Below, one piece after another: positions 23,447 through 33,900 of a DNA stretch of 37,925 nucleotides (its first letter is position 1; every line of letters starts with the position of its first letter). The notes beneath the pieces are model-generated. The model did not search any database and was not told the origin of the DNA. It saw nothing but the letters and a program-made list of their open reading frames with translations. Source of the DNA: Lingula anatina (taxonomy: Eukaryota; Brachiopoda; Lingulata; Lingulida; Lingulidae); assembly GCF_001039355.2 (NCBI RefSeq), contig NW_019775781.1:8521-46445 (forward strand), read 5' to 3'. The translations under genes and the position numbers were made by a program.

Positions 23447-23519
23447 CAGCCTGTTCTCCTCAAACTCTGTGTCAGGACTCACACCCTGCCCATACACCAT
23501 AAGCAGGTGAGGGTGAACT
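23426..23519 (-). CDS. CERKL: CERKL exon 13 (C-terminus and stop)
   Basis: Encodes RVHPHLLMVYGQGVSPDTEF, EENRLGCIPRF and TGA. RVHP-x-L-x-x-x-Y-G matches the end of CERKL (RLHPRLISLYGG) and CERK (RVHCQLVRLFARG). The acceptor is GTTTTCAG. The last few codons lie in the 29-bp repeat. Confidence 0.88.
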
Positions 23520-26500
23520 CTGAAAACAATTGAAAGATTTTTAAAATTTGCTAATTTTATTCAGGTCACAATAATAATAAACCACAAATAAAATGTTGGC
23601 TTGTCTTGATCACAGTAGCCATTGTGCTGCCATCTGGTAGTCCACACAGGCATTGTTCTGATAAAAAAAAATGCTTTAAACACAAATTTAAAATGGTTTC
23701 AGTGATAATTCTATAAGGCCAATTCTAGCTGGATGTGATCTATCAAGAGAATAAGTTTTCTCTCTCATGGGGAGAAAGGAACCTCTGCCATTGGAGCTAC
23801 AAAGCACTGCTAACCCTTTCAAAAGGAAACAATCAAGATAAGCCAGGCTGGCCCTCGTGCTATTAGACCAAACAAGTGACAGAAATGATAGACAAGAAGC
23901 CATCAGTGACACCCACCTGAAGTCCAAGTCCAACTGCTCTCTTAGTTCATTGTCCACATTCCAAACACTGGTCATCTTCCTGGTCTCCTTGATCCTGGCT
24001 TTCTCCTCTTTCTCTCTCTGCTTCTTCCTGTACTTCTCCATGTTGACCTCATATTTAGAGGGACGGTAGGAAGGGGCAGAGCTGGCCTGGCGAGGAACCT
24101 CAACCTGAAACGTAGCAATTGAAAGATGTTAATAAAAATTTTGTGAGAAACTATATGCAGTAGAATACTTCAGGCCTATACACAAGGGACATTCCACCTT
24201 TAGCAATTCCACTGTATTCATTCTGTACTGTGAGGTTAACCATGTAAGCACATTACAGAGGGCAGCGGTGGTTTTTCCCCCAAGTTTGCCTGAAACTTTA
24301 AAATGCAGTAGAAATATGATGGACTATCAGTAAAGCATCAGTAAATGGAAACTAGCTTTGGTTAAAATGAACATGCCATGCCCAGTACTCCATTTAGGAG
24401 ATCACGCTACATAACAGCCGGTCAATCAAATGGTCAGTCCCTTAAAACAGAATGCTTAAGACGAAAGGCTTTAGATAGCACAATCCACGTGAACTATTTT
24501 TAACAACTCACATTGGATCCATCCAGAGAAACATTAGCACTGCTGGGTTTTGACCTTGACCTTGTAGTTGAGACACTTCCATCTCCTAACGACTCTGCAT
24601 CTTCATCACTATCCACAGGAATATCTTCCACATCTTCCACATCCTGGTCACTATGGTCGTCATGGAGATCATCCACCACATTCATCTGTTCACTGATAGG
24701 TGCCAGCCTGGTAGACTGCGTGCTCTTACGTAGCACTTCGTACTCCAAGTCGTCGTAGTCATGGTCTGTGTGCTTCCATGTAGCCCCCATACGAGGACGG
24801 AACTTGACCTCCTTTACACGGTAGCATTCAACGAATGGGAAGTCAAGCTGGAAATAGTTGACATGTTCAATAAGGCTACATGTGTACTGAGCACTGGTGC
24901 TACGTGTCTGGTAGTGATGATGTGACAAGATTTTGGGCCAGGCACCAAGACAGCTATAGGCAAAAGCAGAGTTTTAAGTCATTTTGACTTGAAAATAAAT
25001 GAAAGATTTTTGCTGTTATCACAATAGGCTGAAATAAGATGTCCACTACTTATTTTTACAAGTTCTAAATGGCTAAATATAAGGTTTATTTAGCCAATCA
25101 AATCTATAAAATAAACAATCTGGAATAAAATGCTTTTGTAAAAGCGTCCTTGTATTAAAAAAAGCACATAAGCTATGTCAGTAAAAAAGTTTAAGACTTA
25201 CTATTAAAAAGGAACACGGCCAAAAGCTGCATTCAAAATTTTATCGTTTACTACCTTTAAAAAATTATAGCCTGGAGTTGCCTGTAAATAAAATTGAAAA
25301 AGGATATGCGCAGGATGGAAACTGTTACTCGTGACAGACACTGTTTTATTTGCTACCCTCTCAAGAGAGCAATATTCGTAAGATCTGTCCCAATCACATC
25401 ACTTTCTTCTTAATTAACTGACCTGGTTCTTTGGGCCTCCATGTCGCTTAAGGTATCGCAGGAACTCTTTTCTCTCCACATTCCTGACCAGCACCAAGTC
25501 TGCGCAGCCGTCTGCGAGATGGGTGTATTTGCACAGTCCCATAGGTGCCCACTCACACAGTGCAGGGACTGTGAACAGACACACACTCAGATAGGCACCT
25601 TTAGTAGAGTGCCAGGGACTCTCTTTGGTGAGATCTAATAGTAATAAACAGATAATACATCAAATAACTACTAAAATTTTGAATCATATAAGAAAAATAA
25701 GACATGTTCTATTCATAAATTAAATAAAATAAAATCTTGCTATATACTTTAATCAAATGAAATTATATATTAATTCAGACACCTGTTATTGGGCTACCTG
25801 TCATTGAGACAGCCAAATATAGATTGAACTAAGGAACTATTCCGAGACCCTATTGTACTAACTTTGGATCAATCTATCTCAGAGGGGATTCTCGCTAAAT
25901 TCCTATCAACTAAAGTGATTTAAATGTCTGTCACGCCCATTGAAGCTGCTAGGGGGTAATTGAATATTGTTTAGCAGCTTAAGTAGGCATGCCAGACATC
26001 TTAGCTACTTAAGCTACAAGCAATTTAGCAAGAAACCCCTTGGACTAATCCTGTTAGACCGATCTTGGTATGGGAACCCAGTGTTACTCACCTATTATTG
26101 TGCTACTAGTCCCAGAGACAGCTAGAGGGTCATATTCATGCAGAGAGTCTGTATAAACACTACCTCTTGGACTGGAGGCTGTGGTACCTAGACATATAGA
26201 ACACCTGGAATAGACCAGTGAACTCAGTTCAATACCACTACCTCTAGGACTGGAGGGTGTGGTACCTAGACATACAGAACACCTGTTCCTTTGTGTTTGT
26301 GATAAATGTGATAAGAGGTGTTAGATAAATATCTATATCTTATCCTCTTCCTTTGTGTTTGTGATAAATGTGATAAGAGATGTTAGATATATATCTATAT
26401 CTTACCCTCTTCCTTTGTTTGTGATAAATGTGATAAGAGATGTTAGATATCTATATCTTACCCTCCTCCTTTGTGTTTGTGATAAATGTGATAAGAGGTG

Positions 26501-29500
26501 TTAGATAAATATCTGTATCTTATCCTCTTCCTTTGTGTTTGTGATAAATGTGATAAGAAATGTTAGATAGATATCTGTATCTTACCCTGTTGTACATGGA
26601 GTACCATCCTTGGGATGACTGGTGGCTGCATTAGGACTAGGAATAAACTGGATCTCACAGTCATATGGTCTGGAATTATACAGAACACAGTGGAATATCA
26701 ATGGAAGACTGGCTGTGCTAAGTATGGTTGTGTTGGATATTCAACTGTGTTAAGTGTGACTGGCTGCGCTCAGTGAGGTTGTGCTGGATATTGAACTGTG
26801 TTAGGTGTGACTGGCTGTGCTCAGTGTGGTTGTGTTGGATATTGAACTGTGTTAGGTGTGACTGGCTGCGCTCAGTGTGGTTGTGTTGGATATTGAACTG
26901 TGTTAGGTGTGACTGGCTGCACTCAGTGTGGTTGTGTTGGATATTGAACTGTGTTAGGTGTGACTGGCTGCACACAGTGCGGTTGTGTTGGATACTGAAC
27001 TGTGTTAGATGTGACTGGCTGCACTCAGTGTGGTTGTGTTGGATATTGAACTGTGTTAAGTGTGACTGGCTGTGCTCAGTGTGGCTGTGTTGGATATTCA
27101 ACTGTGTTAGATGTGACTGGCTGTGCTCAGTGAGGTTGTGCTGGATATTCAACTGTGTTAGGTGTGACTGGCTGTGCTCAGTGTGGTTGTGTTGGATATT
27201 AAACTGTGTTAGGTGTGACTGGCTGTGCTCAGTGTGGTTGTGTTGTATATTCAACTGTGTTAGGTGTGACTGGCTGTGCTCAGTGTGGTTGTGTTGGATA
27301 TTGAACTGTGTTAGGTGTGACTGGCTGCACTCAGTGTGGTTGTGTTGGATATTGAACTGTGTTAGGTGTGACTGGCTGCACACAGTGCGGTTGTGTTGGA
27401 TACTGAACTGTGTTAGATGTGACTGGCTGCACTCAGTGTGGTTGTGTTGGATATTGAACTGTGTTAGGTGTGACTGGCTGTGCTCAGTGTGGCTGTGTTG
27501 GATATTCAACTGTGTTAGATGTGACTGGCTGTGCTCAGTGTGGTTGTGTTGGATATTCAACTGTGTTAGGTGTGACTGGCTGTGCTCAGTGTGGTTGTGT
27601 TGGATATTAAACTGTGTTACGTGTGACTGGCTGTGCTCAGTGTGGTTGTATTGTATATTCAACTGTGTTAGACGTGACTGGCTGTGCTCAGTGTGGTTGT
27701 GTTGGATATTGAACTGTGTTAGGTGTGACTGGTTGTGCTCAGTGTGGTTGTGTTGGATATTCAACTGTGTTAGACGTGACTGGCTGCACTCAGTGTGGTT
27801 GTGTTGGATAATCAACTGTGTTAGGTGTGACTGGCTGTGCAAATATGGTTGTGTTGGATATTCAACTATGTTAGGTGTGACTGGCTGTGCTCATTATGGT
27901 TGTGTTGGATATTCTGCTGTGTTAGATGTTACTGGCAGTGCTCAGTATGGTTGTGTTGGATATTCTGCTGTGTTAGATGTGACTGGCAGTGCTCAGTATG
28001 GTTGTGTTGGATATTCACCTGTGTAAGATGTGACAGGTTTAGTTTAAGATGTGGTTGTTTTAGCTGTAATTGTGTTCGGTATTACTGTTTTAGTTCTTAA
28101 TGTGTTAGATGTGACCATTGTACTTGTAACTGAGGCAGATGTGACTGCTTTAGCTGTAACTGTATTAATTGTTACTATTTTAGGAAATAGGTTTGGGGTG
28201 AGTGTCTTAGCTGTTTATGTGTTACATGTGACTGTTTTAGTTGTAGCTGTGTTAGATGTGATTGTTTTAGTTGTAATAGTGTTACATGTGACTGTTTTAG
28301 TTGTTTATGTGTTACATGTGATTGTTTTAGTTGTAGCTGTGTTAGATGCGATTATTTTAGTTGTAGCTGTTAGATGCGATTGTTTTAGTTGTAACTGTGT
28401 TAGATGTGATTATTTTAGTTGTAGCTGTGTTAGATGTGATTGTTCTAGTTGTAGCTGTGTTAGATAAGATTGTTTTAGTTGTAGCTGTGTAAGATGTGAT
28501 TGTTCTAGTTGTAGCTGTGTAAGATGTGATTGTTTTAGTAGTAATTGTGTTAGATGTGATTGTTTTAGTTGTAATTGTGTTAGATGTGATTGTTTTAGTA
28601 GTAATTGTGTTAGGTGTGATTGTTTTAGTTGTAATTGTGTTAGATGTGATTGTTTTAGTAGTAATTGTGTTAGATGTGATTGTTTTAGTTGTAACTGTGT
28701 TAGATGTGATTGTTTTAGTAGTAATTGAGCTAGATGTGATTGTTTTAGTTGTAATTGTGTTAGATGTGATTGTTTTAGTAGTAATTGTGTGAGGTGTGTC
28801 TGTGTTAGCAAATGTTCAGAATGAGATCACTATAAAGAGGCATTAGCACATGCACCAGCAAAGTTTTTAGACAGTGCAAAATGTAAATCTATACTTCATT
28901 AAAGGTCAGCTTATAATTCAATTGAGTAAAAGTAATTAACTTAAGCAATCTGAACATTCAAAAGAGGACCACAACTGCAGTAACTTCCCCACCAGCAAAG
29001 GGCTACAGAATAACAATGATATAGCTTTGAAAGTGTATTGCCAAAGCCCATTTAACCTGCTTATTAAGTGATACGAAGGTAACATTATCCTCTGCTAAGT
29101 AACTTACTTTAATTTTGATTTTGTCAGAGCTTTTAGAAAAGCTGCATCTATTCTTTTGCTTCCCAGTTTCCTGTATCGCTGGGAAAAATCCAAGATATTC
29201 CCGGCAAACCCGTACTGGGAGTTGAAGGCCCATTGATAGAACTTGTCATTGCTGTATACTGCACATATGTCAAGGGGGGTTGTATTGCCTGGAAAATCAG
29301 ATATACATGGCAGGTTATACAATGTGTAATATAAAATATCAGATATACATGGCAGGTTATACAATGTGTAATATAAAATATCAGATATACAGGACAGGTT
29401 ATACAATGTGTCATATAAAATATCAGATATACAGGGCAGGTTATACAATGTGTCATATAAAATATCAGATATACAGGGCAGGTTATAAAATGTATCATAT

Positions 29501-30864
29501 AAAATATCAGATATACAGGGCAGGTTATACAATGTGTCTTTGGTCTTTGGGTCAACACCACTTTACTTACTTACCATATAAAATATGGTACATTGCAGTC
29601 ACCGGGTCATCTATCCCCAAAACTGAGTGTGCTATATGGTTGGTTGTCCCTGGAATATATAGATCCAATATTATCAAGATTAAATAAGAAGTTTGTTTTT
29701 GAACTTTATGGATTAGTTAAACTTTGATAAATTCAATTCAATATCAAAGTAACAGTAAAACATAATTTAGCTTGTCTTTGACTATGCAATCGAACGTCTA
29801 GCAGTCAATAAATTTCAGTTACATTCAAAGATATTAAAACACAATACCATGAAAATTGTATGTTCTTTCAATTTTTTGTTGATTAAACTCTCATTTACTG
29901 AGTTTTAGTTGGGCTTTGCTGACTACCTTAGAGTTTAGGCAGTTCCAGTAGAAGTTGACTAGCTGCTAAGCTGCTAAGAAAAACATAACTGGCAACAAAG
30001 ATTATAGTAAGAAAGCCGACAAATGATTTTTTGTGAATCAGGGTATTTAATATATAAATCTACACTGTTGTATCATACCTATAGGAACAATGCCAAAGGG
30101 TAAACAAGCCTTGGCTGGGTTGACACCAGGCTTTAAATCAATCCCTTCTTCTGTCTGTGACCTCCGCAATAAACCATTGACCACTTCACTGACTGTGCCA
30201 TCACCACCCATGGCTATAACACTGAAACAATAACACTAAGATATATAACAATAACACTGGGATATATCACTATAACACTAAGATATATAACAATAAACCA
30301 TTATCCACTTCACTGACTGTGCCATCACCACCCATGGCTATAACACTGAAACAATAACACTGGTATATATAACAATAACACTGGTATATATAACAATAAC
30401 ACTGGGATATTTTACTATGACACTGGGATATATAACACTGGAATGTATAACTATAACACTGGGATGTATAACTATAACACTGGGATGTATAACTATAACA
30501 ATGGGATATATAACTATAACACTGGGATATATAACACTGGAATGTATAACTATAACACTGGGATATATAACTATAACACTGGGATATATAACACTGGAAT
30601 GTATAACTATAACACTGGGATGTATAACTATAACACTGGGATATATAACTATAACACTGGGATATATAACACTGGAATGTATAACTATAACACTGGGATG
30701 TATAACTATAACACTGGGATACATAACACCGGGATGTATAACCATAACTCCGGGATGTATAACTATAACACTGGGATACATAATACCGGGATGTATAACT
30801 ATAACACTGGACCAATTACACTGGGATATATAACTTTAGCACTGGGATAAATCACTATGACACT

Positions 30865-30931
<67 letters not shown>

Positions 30932-33900
30932 CTAGGGCATATAAAATTAATACTGGGACAAATAACTATAAAACTGGGATATATAACACTGGGATGTACA
31001 ACTATAACACTGGGATGTATATTGTAACACTGGGATGTATAACTATAAAACTGGAATAATAACACTGGGATGTATAACATTAAGAGTGGACAGATTTGCA
31101 TGGTAATGAACTGGAGGTACTTAAACTGCTTAACAAGTTTCATATTTTTATCTCATTTATTAAATTGTACTGTGGTGGGTCTGTTTTATTATTATTTTTA
31201 CACTACCATGCATTTCTGTACTATATAAGTTAGAATTCTCAATGTGTCTTGTTTTCAAAACTTGTATTAAAACAGTTATGCCTTTGTGCTTTGGTCACCT
31301 CACTACTAAGACCACCAAACTTCAGGTCAAATATAGCAGTGAGGTGACCTCAGCCAAAATCAATAATAGTATAATATACACTAAATGGATGAAATGATAT
31401 CTAATGTATAATTAAAAACAGACAGTATAGAATAAAATGATGTATATTGTATGTAATATGCACTATAAGGATGAAATGACATACATTATAATTATTATTT
31501 AAAATGCTCACCAGTCATAACTGTCCAACTCAAGATGAACCATCTCCTGTTTTATCTGTTCTTTGTGATAAATCTCTGAAGATAGATAATAATATTTCAT
31601 AATAAATAATGATTATCAAAATATTTTAAAATATGTTCAGACAACTACCTTTGGCTTACATATCTAACATATATTAAACGAAGTGAGGACTCCAGACATG
31701 AAGGTACACTGGGAGGACAATATGAAAACAGTATTCCATGGTGACTTCAGTACTAGAAGGGTAACTGAACTCCATGGTGACCTCAGTACTAGAAGGGTAA
31801 CTGAACTCTATGGTGACCATGGTATTAGAAGGGTAACTGAACTCTATGGTGACCATGGTATTAGAAGGGTAACTGAACTCTATGGTGACCTCAGTACTAG
31901 TACTAGAAGGGTAACTGAACTCTATGGTGACCATGGTATTAGAAGGGTAACTGAACTCTATGGTGACCATGGTATTAGAAGGGTAACTGAACTCTATGGT
32001 GACCTCAGTACTAGTACTAGAAGGGTAACTGAACTCTATGGTGACCATGGTATTAGAAGGGTAACTGAACTCTATGGTGACCATGGTATTAGAAGGGTAA
32101 CTGAACTCTATGGTGACCTCAGTACTAGTACTAGAAGGGTAACTGAACTCTATGGTGACCATGGTATTAGAAGGGTAACTGAACTCTATGGTGACCATGG
32201 TATTAGAAGGGTAACTGAACTCTATGGTGACCTCAGTACTAGTACTAGAAGGGTAACTGAACTCTATGGTGACCATGGTATTAGAAGGGTAACTGAACTC
32301 TATGGTGACCATGGTATTAGAAGGGTAACTGAACTCTATGGTGACCTCAGTACTAGTACTAGAAGGGTAACTGAACTCTATGGTGACCATGGTATTAGAA
32401 GGGTAACTGAACTCTATGGTGACCATGGTATTAGAAGGGTAACTGAACTCTATGGTGACCTCAGTACTAGTACTAGAAGGGTAACTGAACTCTATGGTGA
32501 CCATGGTATTAGAAGGGTAACTGAACTCTATGGTGACCATGGTATTAGAAGGGTAACTGAACTCTATGGTGACCTCAGTACTAGTACTAGAAGGGTAACT
32601 GAACTCTATGGTGACCATGGTATTAGAAGGGTAACTGAACTCTATGGTGACCATGGTATTAGAAGGGTAACTGAACTCTATGGTGACCTCAGTACTAGTA
32701 CTAGAAGGGTAACTGAACTCTATGGTGACCTCAGTACTAGAAGGGTAACTGAACTCTATGGTGACCTCAGTACTAGAAGGGTAACTGAACTCTATGGTGA
32801 CCTTAGTAGTGAGGTGACCAAAGCACAAAGGCATAACTGTTTTAATACCCTAGAAGGGTAACTGAACTCTATGGTGACCTCAGAACTAGAAGGGCAACTG
32901 ACATCTATGGTGACCCCAATAAACTCACTGAACTTTATGGTGACCTGAATAAGCTGACTGAACTCTGGACAAATTTTTGCTTTCATAGTTAAGCCTCTTT
33001 CACAAAGTCTTCTAATTTTAACTATGAGTTTTATTCTCAGTGGTGGCAATAGCCTATCTATATTATGTCAACTACATGCAATGAGGCCTATATTGCTCTT
33101 GAAATGCCTTTACACCAACACTGCCAAGTAAACTTTACAAAGTTGCCTAAACATACTGGTATGATCTTGTACAACAGAACCCCGACTCCATGCCACCAGG
33201 CTCTCAAATCTCCCTTTTATCTTTCTCCTCCATATCTTTCAACTTATCCAAACAGCTTTTGTTTGTTTGTAAATATGAAATTCAGCAATTCCAAATAATC
33301 TTTCAGCTGGGCAAACAAACCAATTAACAGGTGGAATACTCTTTAATAATAGAGTAAACAGAGAGTTCGCAAACCAAACCCCTTTTCGGAGACCTTCTTA
33401 GTAGTAAACAGATTGTGCAAATATAATGATTATCTTTTCATTGCTTGATAAAAATCAAAATAAGTAAATTAGGTTCCATCTGAACTTCAAAAACAAAATG
33501 CCTCCATGACATATTAATAACCAACAACAGTCTTAATACATTTGATGTGTACACAAGCTGACAGATAGTGGGAGAGATAGCGGGAGAGATGGAGGGAAAG
33601 GAGAAGAGAAGGGAGAGGAAGAGAAAGAGGTGAAGTCAGAGATGGGGTAGAGGATCAAGGAAGGAAAAGTGATCAAAGGAAGCAAGAACCCTTTAACTTG
33701 ACCTACCTTTGACATCTGATTTGGTCTTGGCAAGCAAGAGCATTGGGCAGATTTTCTCTCTGAACACTTTCCTTCCCACTCTCAGGCCAGCAAAGGGCTG
33801 CAAGAACATCTTTATCCTCTTGGGGCGTCTCACATAACCTGGTTACAATAATTACATCAGAAGTCAAGCACATTAGGCTTTCGATAACTAAAAATAATAA

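Noticed and set aside
28051-28811. Open frames rich in Val/Ile (plus) or LTQLQLKQSH repeats (minus)
   Set aside because: They are translations of the 30-bp minisatellite in CERKL intron 7.
30270-30850. Tyr/Ser/Cys-rich and Thr/Ile/Gly-rich repeat proteins
   Set aside because: They are translations of the intron 4 minisatellite. The only meaningful piece is the GGDGTVSEV stretch from the exon 5 copy.
31674-32861. Two overlapping open frames of nearly 390 codons, one on each strand
   Set aside because: They follow a tandem array whose units are all multiples of three, inside CERKL intron 3. Repetition, not selection, keeps them open.
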